A stretch of DNA of 64,000 bases, taken from contig NC_134841.1 of assembly GCF_965363235.1 (NCBI RefSeq), positions 58,301,078 through 58,365,077 on the forward strand. The letters are read 5' to 3'. Shown in pieces: positions 43,346 through 55,279 of this stretch. The translations under genes were made by a program, and so were the position numbers. The notes beneath the pieces were generated by a model. The model searched no databases, was not told where the DNA came from, and saw only the letters and a program-made list of their open reading frames with translations. This stretch comes from Mytilus galloprovincialis. Taxonomy: Eukaryota > Mollusca > Bivalvia > Mytilida > Mytilidae. Position 1 is the first letter of the stretch, and every line of letters starts with the position of its first letter.

Positions 43346-43794
43346 CTTAAATCAAAGTTATATGAAGATATCCAAATTGACAATCAGAAGCTTTTCTTTT
43401 GTTCTGTTAGACTAAATTAGAGAAAAGATTTCCAAGCGCATGATACGCTGGACGCTTTTGAAGAATAAAGTTCCATAAGTCCTCAATGTTATAAATTTAT
43501 AAAAAAAAATAATTAAAGGAGGTTTAATTTAATAGGTAGAAACCCGTCACCAAATTTTCATGAAAACTGCTCAAAGCACTTGAGTTATTGTCTGAAAAAC
43601 GGGAAAATCCCCAATTTTTTTATGAATAAAATCTCATGACTTATAAAACACAAAATTCAAAATTTTTAAAGATTGAAAGGGAGCTTACCTCAAAACATTT
43701 TAAAAATAATTATCAAAGTTTTAATGCCAATTGGCATTTTGGAGTTATTGTTGGACAAGGTATACCATAATATGTCCCTTAAATGGGCGTATAA

Positions 43795-43915
43795 AAGTAA
43801 AAAGATGGGGTATAATGAGACAGCTCTCCACAAGAGAACAAATGACACAGAAATTAACAACTATAAGACAGCCTGCGTAATGACAATATGTCTGGAGGAT
43901 GTGGTATTTCAATAA
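43795..43915 (+). repeat. GCCAATGAGACAACTC repeat, diverged
   Basis: It reads AAAAAGATGGGGTATAATGA, GACAGCTCTCCACAAGAGAA and CAAATGACACAGAAATTAAC, then CAACTATAAGACAGC. The GATTGCC core is lost. Confidence 0.8.
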
Positions 43916-44144
43916 ACCTTCTGATCATCACAAGCCAATGAAAAGTGTTCAGACCCTGCATGCAGTTAAAAGACATTAATAAAGATGAGTAAACAGTCCA
44001 ACGAGAATTCAAATGATCTAAAATAAAAGTTTTGACATTCATGCACAGCCCATAACTCACAATTTTCAGGAAGTGATATTACAATGAAAGATGACCTAAA
44101 TCACCCAAAGGGGGGAGGGGGAAGAAAAATTTAATAGCAATCAG

Positions 44145-44275
44145 ATCTTTATGTATATGGGATATATTGCTCTGTGTTGAAGGCTATATTGTGTGTGAAC
44201 TGTATAGGTTACAATTACCTCAACATATTTGGTCTCTGGTGAAAGTTTGTCTCATTGACAATCATACAAATTATT
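44145..44275 (-). repeat. GCCAATGAGACAACTC repeat, diverged, reversed
   Basis: It is recognisable by GTGTTGAAGGCTATATTGTG, GGTTACAATTACCTC and TTTGTCTCATTGACAATCAT. Confidence 0.65.
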
Positions 44276-44404
44276 TTTAAAAGATTTAGTGCATTGTTCA
44301 GTTGGATTGAAGTGCTATTTCAATTACCACAAACACTTATCAATTTCCATGCTTTATAACTTTGTAATGATACTAAAAAATATAAATTAAAGTTTGCAGG
44401 AAAA

Positions 44405-45215
44405 AAAACTTGGTCAAGGTCAGATGAACCATGCCAGACAGACATGTACAGCTGACAATTCTTCCATACAACAAATATAGATAATCGATCTATTGCTTAT
44501 ACATGAAGTTCATGAAAAACAGACAGAAACACAAAAACTTAACAATGAGCAATAAACCACGAAAAAGAGGTCAAGGTCAGATGAACCATGCAAGGCAGGC
44601 ATGTACAGCTAACAATTCTTCCATACAACAAATATAATTGACCTATTGCTTATAGTTTAAGAAAAACAGATCAAAACCCAAAAACTAAACAATGAGCAAT
44701 GAACTGTGAACAAGAGGTCAAGGTCAAATAAAAATTGTGCGACTGATATATAGATCATAAAATATTTCCATGCACCAAATATAGTTGACCAATTGCATAT
44801 AGTATTAGAAAAAAAAGACCAAAACTCAAAAACTTAACTTTGACCACTGAACCATGAAAATGAGGTCAAGGTCATGACACCTGTCAGCTAGACATGTACA
44901 CCTTACAATTATTCCATACACCAAATGTAGTAGACTTATAATTGCATTGCAAACAGTATAAGAAACTGAACCATGTAAATGATGTCAAGGTCAGATGTTA
45001 CCTGCAGGCCCGAGTTGGACATGTTCACCTTACAGTCCTTTCATACATTGAATGTACAACACCTATTGCTTATAGTATCTGAGATGTGGACTTGACCATC
45101 AAAACTTCACCTTGTTCACTGATCCATGAAATGAGGTCAAGGTCAAGTGAAAACTGTCTGACGGGCATGAGGACCTTGCTAGGTACTCACATACCAAAAA
45201 TAGTTATCCTATTAC
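44405..45215 (+). repeat. ~150-bp module array with GAGGTCAAGGTCAGATGAACC
   Basis: Five to six diverged modules each carry AAACTTAAC, GAACCATGAAAATGAGGTCA, AGGTCAGATGAACC, GACATGTACAGCT, TTCCATACAACAAATATAG and TTGACCTATTGCTTATAG. The array continues beyond the insertion 45219-46010 to about 46180. Confidence 0.8.
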
Positions 45216-45218
45216 TAA

Positions 45219-46010
45219 CTAAGAGGCTCTAAAGAGCCTGAGTCGCTCACATTGGTCTAGGTGAATATTAAACAAAGGAAGCAGATGGATTCATGACAAA
45301 ATTGTGTTTTGGTGATGGTGATGTGTTTGTACATCTTACTTTACTGAACATTCTTGCTGCTTACAATTATCTCTATCTATAATGAACTTGGTCCAGTAGT
45401 TTCAGTGGAAAATGTTAGTAAAAATTTACAAATTTTATGAAAATTGTTAAAAATTGACTATAAAGGACAATAACTCCCTAGGGGGTCAATTGACAATTTC
45501 GGAAATGCTGACTTATTTGTAAATCTTTCTTTGCTGAACATTATTGCTGTTTACAGTTTATCTCTATCTATAATAACATTCAAGATAATAACAAAAAACA
45601 GTAAAATTTCCTTAAAGTTACCAATTCAGGGGAAGCAACCCATCAACGTATTGTCCAATTCATCTGAAAATTTCAGGGCAGATAGATCTTGACCTGATAA
45701 ACAATTTTACCCCATGTCAGATTTGCTCTAAATGTTTTGGTTTTTGAGTTATAAGCCAAAAACTGCATTTTACCCCTATGTTCTATTTTTAGCCATGGCG
45801 GCAATCTTGGTTGGTTGGCCTGGTCACCGGACACATTTTTTAAACTAGATACCCAAATGATAATTGTGGCCAAGTTTGGTTTAATTTGGCCCAGTAGTTT
45901 CAGAGGAGAAGATTTTTGTAAAAGTTAACGGCGACAGACAACGACGGACAACCGACAACGGACGCAAAGTGATGGGAAAAGCTCACTTGGCCCTTTGGCC
46001 AGGTGAGCTA
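45219..46010 (+). mobile_element. AGAGGCTCTAAAGAGCC element, single-unit copy
   Basis: It spans AAGAGGCTCTAAAGAGCCTG to GCCAGGTGAGCTA, near the right end with CGACAGACAACGACGGACAA. It is inserted in the GAGGTCAAGGTCA module array. Compared with 40129-41541 it has one internal module and no nested repeat. Confidence 0.75.
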
Positions 46011-46269
46011 ATAATAAGAGATAATTTAACATTAGGCAAGAATCTTAACTTTTTATTACAGTAGTCACTGAATCATAAACATTAGGTCAAGGACATCGGA
46101 CATGTGACTGACAGAAACTTCGTAACATGAGGCATCCATATATAAAGCTTTTAAGAAGTTAGCTAATTCTGACGCCGGATCGCTCACTATCCCTATGTTC
46201 AGTTTTCTGCAACAAAAGTTGCAGGCTTGACAAAAACAAGAATGTGTCTAAAGTACATGAACTTGTACT

Positions 46270-46520
46270 ATTATTTTCAATGTTCAGTGGACCGTGAAAT
46301 TGGGGTCAAAACTTTTAATTTGGCATTAAATATAATATCAAAGGGAACATGTGTACTAAGTTTAAAGTTGATTGGACTTCAACTTCATCAAAAACTACCT
46401 TGACCAAAACTTTAACCTGAAGCTGGACAAATGGATAGATGAACGGACGGACGAACAAAAACGGACGCACAGACCAGGAAACATAATGCCCTCTACTATT
46501 GAAGGTGGTGCATAAAAAAA
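46270..46520 (-). repeat. GTCCGTTCGTCCGTCC repeat, reversed
   Basis: It carries GAACATGTGTACTAAGTTTA, GTTGATTGGACTTCAACTTC, GACGGACGAACAAAAACGGA and CATAATGCCCTCTACTATTG, ending in GGTGGTGCATAAA. It is the inverted counterpart of 17025-17215. Confidence 0.8.
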
Positions 46521-47188
46521 AGTTAACAAATATAATAGTATCATTGTGGTACCACTCCAATGCATTGCAATGCCATCAAGACATTGAAAAATCTTCCAAA
46601 TTATTCAGAGGCTTCAGTGCTTAATATTATAAAGTGCCTAATTGTGGTCTTACACTAAGCACTTTAAACATATTGTATTATCAGTCTGATTAAAATTTTG
46701 ATTTTATGAATTTGAAGACGCAGGTTTCTTTTATAAAAAAAAGTACTTTTTTCTATACAGAAATTTCAGCTGTATAAATATGTTGACTCTATTATTGAAA
46801 TTCAGGTGGTTTATATTATCAGACAAGAGGAATTACTTTCGGGAAAGTGTTTACTTTTGTGAAATATAAAACAATTTGAGTTTTAATAAGGCAAGGATTT
46901 TTAATTTATTGGTTTAATAGGCTTAATTCTTTGAAATTTTCATGCAGAAATTTCATTTTTTTTTTCCATTTAAAACTTTCTGTCATGAAGTCATGTAAAA
47001 TAAACTTATCTAGTTCTCCTGAAAAGTTATGTTTGTTGTTGCCTTGACATTTTAGTAATTAATGTTCCTTTTCATTAGTTAAATTTATAATTTCATAACT
47101 ATAGCTTGCTTGGCATTTTTAGACGAGAGAAATCATATGGAAAAAAAAACATGCCAAGTTAATTAATTCAAAATAATGCTTAGCTTAC
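46521..47188. other. AT-rich intronic stretch
   Basis: Nothing beyond low-complexity AT-rich sequence is seen between the repeat at 46.3 kb and the exon at 47.2 kb. Confidence 0.4.
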
Positions 47189-47267
47189 CTCGCATATTGT
47201 GCATGTAGCACATTTCCAGTGGCCATAAAATATGATTTTGTTGCATCATTCATGTTTTTGGCAGGAC
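47189..47267 (-). CDS. Unknown minus-strand gene, 79-nt exon
   Basis: The exon is bounded by acceptor TTTTAATTTGTAG and donor GCGAG|GTAAGC. It is open in the frame that joins 43277: PAKNMNDATKSYFMATGNVL then HAQYA and a split Arg. It takes two bases of its first codon (phase 1 from the upstream exon, which I could not locate) and leaves AG. Matching phases across 4 kb and consensus splice sites make a real gene likely. No domain is recognised. Confidence 0.6.
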
Positions 47268-47450
47268 CTACAAATTAAAATACAGGTTGCCACCCCAGGT
47301 GGAGATAACCCTTAAATTTGGGACTGTCCATCAGTCAATGGGGTGACATTTAACTAGCTGTTGAAGAAAAACATTGATTTTTTTAACTTAAAAGGGGGGG
47401 GACATGTTTTGACCATATAATACCAGATAGATGTAAAGTTCTCAGTGGCG

Positions 47451-47610
47451 GATCCAGAACTTATCATAAGGGGGGGGGCTGCTGCTGACTGTCCTAAGGA
47501 GGCCCCCCTCCAGTCTTGCTTCAGTGAATCCCTATATATATGTAATCATATAATCAACCAAATTTTTCCAAAGAAAGCCCCCCCCCCCCCCTCCCCATAG
47601 AACCCGCCTA
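47451..47610. repeat. CAGTGGCGGATCCAG element
   Basis: It starts CAGTGGCGGATCCAGAACTT, and ends after C-rich runs with CCATAGAACCCGCCTATGG. It is a short element with G/C homopolymer tracts next to both ends, of the same family as 26455. Confidence 0.65.
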
Positions 47611-47924
47611 TGGTTCTTTGGGTAAAGTTTCTTCAGATAATATAAATATGTGCTCATTTGTACTAAGTGGTTTTTACAAAAAAAAATATTTTATATGACT
47701 TGAAGTGTACCCCTCATAATAGGGATAGTCATTACATTGATAGGCTACCCCTCATTTGAGGGGTTGTTATAGTTGTCAGTACAACAAAAATGATAGACTC
47801 AACTATACAATCCTGTAAAGCACTGAATATGGTTTATACTACATACTTTATAGACCTGTTTTTTTGTTTTTTTTTTATTTCTATTTATTTCTATGGCATG
47901 TTATTTCAACTCGATTTACATAAA

Positions 47925-47978
47925 AAAAAAACACACACACACACACACAGGCCGTGCGGGTCGAGTAGACCCGCCAGG
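47925..47978. repeat. (AC)n microsatellite and short hairpin
   Basis: A run of A then about ten AC dinucleotides is followed by CGGGTCGAGTAGACCCG, a 6-bp stem hairpin. Confidence 0.8.
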
Positions 47979-48394
47979 GAAAATATAGTAGTGTAACAAA
48001 TTCAAAGCAGATTACTGAATTATGAAATTTGAATGTTGAATCTTCTTTCTGTCTTTTTATAAACTCGTTTTCGACATCCACCAAAATAAACTTGACATTC
48101 ATTTTGTGCAACACTTCTATTACTTTTTCATTATTATTAAAGAAAGAATACAATCTACCTTATGCAAGAGACTTCCCAACCAAAGTTATATTTATCCTAA
48201 GTGAACAGCCTGTTTCGTGTAACTAGTAATTCAAAATGAATTCCATGATAAAGTGTTCACAAATTAGAACAAAAGAACTATCCCGCCAAATCATAGTGCC
48301 CAATTAATAGCCGTGAGGCATTTTGTCCAATGAACCATGCAGCCTAAATACAGTATTGTGAAATCTGTTCAAGTTATTAACTTTGAGGGGGGCA

Positions 48395-48560
48395 AGGGGT
48401 TTAACTGTTATGCTGTTATGGGGTAATTCAATTCTTTGGTATCTGTTATTCTGAAAATATATTTGCTGTTAGCTGTTATTGTCTAATTCCTTGTTAGCTG
48501 TTGTAGGACTATTATTTTTATTGTTATCTGTTATTGTGAGATTGTATTTGCTGTTAACTG
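48395..48560 (+). repeat. GCTGTTANCTGTTATTG degenerate repeats
   Basis: About eight spaced CTGTTAT/CTGTTAG words (CTGTTATGCTGTTATGGGG, GCTGTTAGCTGTTATTGTC, GCTGTTAACTGTTATT) form an irregular tandem structure without coding potential. Confidence 0.6.
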
Positions 48561-48586
48561 TTATTAAAAATTGGAATGTTAGCTTC

Positions 48587-50690
48587 TTCTTCTTCTTCTG
48601 ATATACAGTTACAGCTTCATTGCTTGAAGATTACGAACTGTTAAATGCGCGGAGTATATGATTAAAAATATGAACAAAAATATATCTTTAAATTTGTCGA
48701 ATACTTGGTGATATTTACATGTAAGAAAACAACAAGTGATTAAAAAATATGTACATTGTTATTTATAGAATTACATTATGTTGTGGAGAACAGTTGGTGT
48801 CAACTGATCTCTATATGTTTCAATGGTTTGACATGCTACCACAACTTGTGGTAACAAGTTCCATTGGATGATTGTTTGTGGAAAGAATGACCATTTGTAG
48901 CTGTCTTTAGAGGTGGATATTTGCCTAAATGTTTGAGTATGAGATTTTCTTGTTCTAGTATCTAATGGTATGAGGACTAGTGATGGGATGGCAATGAGTC
49001 CATGAATGACCTTGTAGAACATGATAAGTCTGGTTTTGAGGCGGCGCTCAGTGAGTGAGGGCCATTGTAGTTCGTTTAACATGGATGTAACACTACTGGT
49101 GTTGTGGTAATTGTTACATACATATTGGGCCGCACGCCTCTGTACCATTTCAAGCTTATTTTATATTCTGCTGTGTGTGGATCCCATAAACTACAGGCAT
49201 ATTCAAGTTTTGGTCTCACTATTGATTGGTAAGCACGGGGTTTGATACTGGTGTTAGAAATTTTTAAGTTTCGCCTCAGAAAGCCAAGAGATTTATTTGC
49301 ATTTGATATGATGTTGTCGTAGTGATTGTTCCATTTTAAGTTAGACTGTAGGGTTACGCCGAGATATTTTGCAGATGTTACTGGTTCTAAAATATGGTTA
49401 TGTAGGATGTAATCGTGTTTAAATGGTTTCTTTTTTTGTGTGATGGTTAAGATTGTACATTTTCCTGGATGGAAGGCCATGAGCCAATCAGCCTCCCATT
49501 TAGCTGCTGCATTAAGATCTTTTTGTAAATTTGTGCAGTCTTGTTGACATGTAATTTCTCGGTATATAATACTATCATCAGCGAAGAGTCGTAATTTGCT
49601 GTGTTCGAGGTATTCTGGAAAATCGTTGATGTAAATTAAAAAGAGTATAGGCCCAAGGACGGTTCCTTGGGGGGACCCCTGATGTTACTGGTGCTGTATT
49701 TGATGTTATTTCGTCTATTACCACTGTTTGCGTACGGTCTGATAAGAAAGCCTGAATCCATTTTAGAGTGTTCCCTTGAATGCCATAGTATTTTAGTTTA
49801 TAGAGTAGACGTTTGTGGGGAACTTTATCGAAGGCCTTGGCAAAATCCATAATAATGAGGTCTGTTTGTATATTTTTGCTGTTGTTGTTATGAAGTTCTT
49901 GTATAAATTGAATAAGTTGTGATTCACATGATCTCGATTTCCCGAGACCATGTTGGAGGTCGTAGAGTATATGTTATTTGCCTCTAAATAGTTCATAATG
50001 TTACTTGTCACAATATGTTCCATCAATTTACAACAAATATAAGTGAGTGAAATTGGTCTATAATTTTCAGCCTTGTATCGTTCGCCCTTTTTAAATGCTG
50101 GTGCAACAATTGCATGTTTCCAGTCTTTTGGTGTTATTCCCGATTCCAGAGATTTGGTAAACATGGTGGTAAGGATAGGTGCTATTTGTGCTTTTAGTTC
50201 TTTTAATACACGTCCACTGATGTTATCTGGACCACTTGCTTTGTGTGGATTTAGTTTATGTAATAATTTTTCGACACCTGGTGTAGTGATGTTTATTTCT
50301 GGCATTTTTGTGTATGGGCTTGGACGCTTATCAGGAATATTTGATGGTGGTTCATTAGTAAATACTGACTGAAATTGTTGGTTAAGAATGTCTGCTTTTT
50401 CTGTAGTGTCTGTTACAAGTATACCTTCTTTTTTCAGAGGCGCAATTCCTGTATTATCATTTCTAGTGCTTTTGATGAACTGAAATAGCTTTTTTGGTTT
50501 TGTGTTTGTGGACTGATGTTGGTCCGGTTCATTGATTGGTAAATCACAAATAATTTGTTCTATGTAGTTCCAGTATGCCTTTCTTTGTTCTTTTTGTACT
50601 GTTTGTTTTAGTTTCTTGTATTTAGAAGGATTTCTATTTCTGTTTTTATAGCATTTTGACAGCCAATCGTAAGTAGAAATTGAAGAAAAT
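48587..50690 (-). mobile_element. CR1/Jockey-type LINE, 5'-truncated, frameshifted
   Basis: The reverse transcriptase reads on the minus strand in four frame pieces. 50690-49950: linker and fingers with NPHKASGPDNISGRVLKEL and FKKGERYKAENYRPISLT. 49850-49680: palm motif A with MDFAKAFDKVPHKRLLYKL and VTSGVP. 49675-49570: another frame, with the expected QG..LGP and LFADDS box. 49480-48771: thumb and C-terminal region with AFHPGKC, KYLGVTLQSNLKWNNH and RRAAQYVCNNYH. Frame breaks lie near 49945, in the G run at 49670-49675, and near 49130. The endonuclease is missing, and the 5' end abuts a GCCAATGAGACAACTC-type fragment at 50695. A (GAA)n-like tail at 48587-48600 marks the 3' end. Confidence 0.85.
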
Positions 50691-50694
50691 TGAA

Positions 50695-50745
50695 CATTAT
50701 GACTTGGATGAAGAGTTGTCTCTTTGGCTCTCATATCACATCTTA
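50695..50745 (-). repeat. GCCAATGAGACAACTC repeat fragment, reversed
   Basis: GACTTGGATGAAGAGTTGTC then TCATATCACATCTTATATC. It sits at the 5' truncation point of the LINE. Confidence 0.75.
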
Positions 50746-50929
50746 TATCTATTGGGGTCTTTCCACTGGTGATATGGAGGTCATGTATTTGCAGAAGGAT
50801 TCCAGTAACATACATCACATGAACATATTAAAAACAGTCGGGTCTAGGACCATTTCAGTCTAACATTATTATTATTCTTGAAATAAATTCCATTGTCTGT
50901 GAACATGTTTTAAGATGTATAATTTTGTA

Positions 50930-51060
50930 CAAATTATAGTTTGTATTTTGACTTTGTACACATTTTTCTTACAAACTATATATTGTATTTTGACTTTTAC
51001 ACATTTTTTGTACAAATTATAATTTGTAAAAATAACAATTTGTACAAAATTTGACTAAAA
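50930..51060. repeat. TTGTACAA-motif repeat, copy 2
   Basis: Alternating TTTGTACAAATTATAGTTTG, TTTGTACACATTTTTC and ACAATTTGTACAAAATTTG motifs; similar in style to 5340-5580. Confidence 0.6.
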
Positions 51061-51179
51061 TTCACTTATAACTTTTACAATAACTTATCGTATGGATTTT
51101 GTTATAACAAAGCATTGGTACACCGTATAAAATTATAATTCAATGAGCACATTATAAACATTATGTTGTACTGTTACAC

Positions 51180-51500
51180 CACTGTCCAAGGTTAGGGGAG
51201 GGTCGGGCGACAACTAACATGTTTAGCCCCGCCACACTCTGTATGTGCCTGTCCCAAGTCAGGAGCCTGTAATTCAGTGGTTGTTATTTGTTGCTAAGTT
51301 TTTCGTTCAGTATTTTGTAGATAAACTAGGCCGTCAGTTTTTTGTTTGTTGTCATTACAAGGCCTTTTATATCTGACTATGCTGTATGGGTTTGCTCATA
51401 GTTGAAGGCAGTATGATGAGCTATAGTTGTTAATTTCTGTGTCTTTTTGTCTCTTTTGGAGAGTTGTCTGATTGGCAATCATACCACATCTCCTTTTATA
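51180..51500 (-). repeat. Composite: CCTGTCCCAAGTCAGGAGCC piece plus GCCAATGAGACAACTC repeat, reversed
   Basis: The first 100 bp match part of the 16385 repeat. The rest (CAGGAGCCTGTAATTCAGTG to TTGGCAATCATACCACATCT) is the reversed long variant of 40556-40832. The shared CAGGAGCC word is the likely junction. Confidence 0.85.
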
Positions 51501-52279
51501 CTTATTTACAAAATACAAAAAATAGTTATTTATCATTTGTTTGAGTATGTGAGTGAAATATTGCCTTTGGTAATTACACAACATCTTTTTAGCATTCACA
51601 TTTAGAAGTGCTACTCCCCCTCCTTGTATTTACATGAAAGAGAACCCTGACTATAATTTTGTTAAAAGCTTCACATAGTGAAAGTTGAAGATCAGAAACT
51701 GCTGCTGCAAATAAAGACGTGTCTTTAACAGTTTCAATTTAATTTCTCCACAAAATATCCATTTAAGAATGTAACGGCTGTTCCAATGCGATACCCACAT
51801 TCTCCATATAATGTGTTCTCAACTAAAATTTGTAATTCTCATATGCTTAAAGAGAATTTTTTGACAATTTTTGAATTTTTAAGGTAAAATTATGTTGTAT
51901 TCTACTAAATTTTTCAATGTCCAGAGAAAATGTTACGGTCATGTTCCATATTCGGAATATTTCTACTATATTGCCTTTGCTTAAGTATCAACATATCCTC
52001 ATTTTACCAAAAATCATACTGATTCATTTATTTCTATGAATAGTAGATGCTACATAATGAATTTTATTGGGTCTTAAAGATTATGGATGCTCTCTCGATT
52101 ATATTAATAACTTTTGTAGTTGTGAAATTGTTTTGTTTAAAAAGCACTTCTTATTTCTGTACATAGCATATTTCAAAAAAGTGTCTGCGGATAATGAAGA
52201 AAAAGATTAAAATTGCATCTTCACCTTTGATAGATGCTGATGTAATTCTTTTAATTTCATATTGAATACCTCAACGTTT

Positions 52280-52805
52280 GGATGCTGGCTTCCAATTATT
52301 TATAGATTCTAGCATCCCAAAATATCCGGAAACTGACATCCTAACATATCTGGATGCTGGCATCCCAAAATATCCGGATGCTGGCATCCCAATATATCTG
52401 GATGCTGGCATCCCAATATATCTGAATGCTGGCATCCCAAAATATCCGGATGCTGGCATCCCAAAATATTCGGATGCTGGCATCCCAATATATCTGGATG
52501 CTGACATCCCAAACTATCCGGATACTGGCATCCCAATATATCTGAATGCTGGCATTCCAAAATATCCGGATGCTGGCATCCCAAAATATTCGGATGCTGG
52601 CATCCCAATATATCTGGATGCTGGCATCCCAAAATATCGGGATGCTGGCATCTCAATATATCTGGATGCTGGCATCCCAAAATATCGGGATGCTGGCATC
52701 TCAATATATCGGGATGCTGGCATCTCAATATATCTGAATGCTGACATACCAAAATATCCGATGCTGGCTTCCCAAAATATAGGGATTCTGGCATCACAAC
52801 CTTGC
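52280..52805 (+). repeat. 24-bp minisatellite, about 21 units
   Basis: The unit is GGATGCTGGCATCCCAAAAT plus ATCC, with common variants (ATATCT, ATTCGG, ATCGGG). Because the unit is a multiple of three, long ORFs open on both strands. The longest is 52278-52919 (plus, 213 codons, repeating DAGIPKYP/DAGIPIYL). There is no splice or start context and no non-repeat domain, so I treat the ORFs as by-products. GGATGCTGGCATCC is itself a near-palindrome (GGATGC..GCATCC). Confidence 0.9.
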
Positions 52806-54930
52806 AGACATGCACCATTTTTCATTATGATATACGAATTTAAATGCTGCTTCCTAATCAATTGGATTTTAGTATTAATCCACCAATATAACACCCAGTA
52901 CATTTCCTTAAGGTTTTGATGTGTGTTGAATGCATATGAAAACAATCAAGTAAACATAAAAAAAAAAGCTACTGATGAATGCCGGGAAGATTATATTTTT
53001 TATCTTTGTTCATGTCCAGTGGCCAGTTAAATGCATATTGAGAATGTGACATCATAGGTCAGAGTGTGAAATGTATACTTTACCAACAAACTGAGTCTGA
53101 ATTGTAAAATGCTAGTTGACCATGTGAATGCTAAAGTCAACAATTTGATATTTATAAAACTATGTCAATGTACTACCGGTAAGTTTCCAATAATTAGCCA
53201 ATTTTAATGTTATTTTTCTGAATTTGATTACCATTATGTAAGACATGATGTATACATGTTATTGACTATTGTGGTCTCGAGACAATACATTTATATATGA
53301 GGACATCAGGACTACAATTTTCAAATCTGATATGCTGATGTTTCGAATATTCATAGATTTTTTTTTAAATAAGCTTAATGCAATTGCCAGCTAAAATCAT
53401 ATGAAGTTAAGTAGTTCCCAAGGCTTTCAGAAATCAACTGGACAACATTTAAAAAAAAATGCTGTTCATTTTGTATGGCATTTTATCAATCAAATGAATT
53501 TGCCCAATGACCATCAACCTTGGGAATGTCTGATTAAGTAAGTCATCCAGGACAAACACTCTACAAAACGGATTGGTGACTGAACCTTTATTAAATACTA
53601 AATATGAGGTGCGTTATATTTAAACCTGCATAATAATTTTGTTTTGTTTCTATGAGAAACCCCATTGGCATTCAATGTATAAATTAAGGAGATTAGTTTC
53701 CCGCAATTGCCATACTGGTGCACAGTGTCTATGATCTGTACGTACTGGATATTGTCAGTAGGCTCTGGACTTGCTGTATACATCTTCCAATGAGTCAGTA
53801 CATCATGTCAGGATCTTCTAGTACTTGAGCCTTTCATTTTATTAACAAAACTTACATTTTCTTTATTACAATCATTATTAAACTTGTATCTTTTTTTCTG
53901 TATTTTGATATTTCAATATTTGTTAATCATTTAATCAAATCCGATAAACAAACTGGAACTTTCAAACTTTCTATTATCATGTATTGCCAGTAATCTGAAA
54001 TCAGCTGGAATCACAAATGATCTGGTGCTGTTTGGATGATTCGTCGTCTGAGTTTAACCTGTCCAATAACTATAAAGTGTTGAGATAAATTAATACACAA
54101 CACATGAATGGTAACCAGAAAGGTGAAGCCACTTCTTTACAAATGCTGAAAAGAGAAATACTAATTATATGAAAGATTATCAACAAATAAATTTTCGTTG
54201 TAACATCACAATACTAGGGAACGAGAAAACGCATTACTATTCGAAGAAAACCTTCATTTAAACTTCTTTTAAATTAAGTTTTCCACACCAATATATGCCT
54301 GTTGTTTCTGTGTAGTGGTAAAAAACTATTCAAAACACATACATTTGACATATGAACCACTAGTTCAATTGAACAACATCCAGGTCTCTACTGTACATTA
54401 TGAAAGGGAGAAAAGTGGGGTTTTTTTAGAAATACATCCTACATATATTTAGCGACTTTCAGTCGTGAAATTTAATTCCCATCTAAGGGTGTATTTGGTT
54501 AACACATTAATTTGTGTGTGTTTTTATTTTTATTTTAGCCTAGTCCTGGAACAAAAAACTCTTGTAGCGATATTTACATTTCCCTTACTATTTTCGTATG
54601 TTCTTTTCATTCAGTTTGCAAATTTTCTATATATATGCATTGCTTTTATTATCAAGCTTCCACCGAGCTTCGTTTAAAAAAAAAAAAAATAAATCACGAA
54701 AATATCAGCTTAAAATCATTTATGAAAAGATGACTCCGAGGCATATTTGTAAGACTAGCTTGACCCATAAAACTATACATCTAACCTATTATTATTAATT
54801 CCTGCCAGTAAGCTAAGCCTACAAAATGTATATATATTAGAGTAAATTTATTTTGAAATCGGTAAATCTGTTATGCATGATAAGCGTTTCTTTCTTTTAA
54901 AACATAGTATTTCAAATTTTACATTCAATT
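52806..54930. other. AT-rich stretch without firm gene
   Basis: The only notable frame is 53598-53783 (minus, 61 codons), with TDNIQYVQIIDTVHQYGNCG and RFKYNAPH. It looks less like random AT sequence than its neighbours, but no family or splice partner was identified. Confidence 0.35.
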
Positions 54931-55075
54931 TGATTCATATATGACTATTCAGTATGAGTTTTGTTCATTGTTGGAGGACATATGCTGACATTTAATTGTA
55001 AACTGTTTAGTCATATTATTTGGTCTCAGTCCGGTGGAGAGTTGTCTCATTAGCAATCATACCATTACTCAGATA
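54930..55075 (-). repeat. GCCAATGAGACAACTC repeat, diverged, reversed
   Basis: It reads ATATGACTATTCAGTATGAG, TTTTGTTCATTGTTGGAGG and GTGGAGAGTTGTCTCATTAG then CAATCATACCATTAC. Confidence 0.75.
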
Positions 55076-55165
55076 TTACTCTGACTTCAAACGGCTGTTT
55101 TGCAAGACAAGCTAGGCCCATGAGCCTAGGAAGTCAAGACTCAGAGTAATCTCGGACGGGCAGAA
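55066..55165. mobile_element. ~95-bp foldback MITE, copy 1
   Basis: The core CTTCAAACGGCTGTTTTGCA and AGACAAGCTAGGCCCATGAG lies between inverted ends: AGATATTACTCTGACTTC, and TCAGAGTAATCTCGGACGGG on the right. A second copy is at 56005-56098. Confidence 0.75.
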
Positions 55166-55279
55166 GTTAACTGGTTTTAGACCCTTGCAAAAAAAAAAGG
55201 CAAACAACACATTCAATTTTCTAGACCGAAAATCAATCTGAAATTAAGTTTTTCATACTTTATTTTTCTTGAACTCAAA

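Noticed and set aside
52278-52945. 213-codon plus-strand and 169/143-codon minus-strand ORFs as real repeat proteins
   Set aside because: A 24-bp unit without stops opens many frames at once; no non-repetitive domain or splice signals support any of them.
53598-53783. 61-codon minus-strand ORF as a firm gene call
   Set aside because: The peptide looks non-random, but there is no homologue I can name and no convincing splice pair, so it is only noted in the stretch description.
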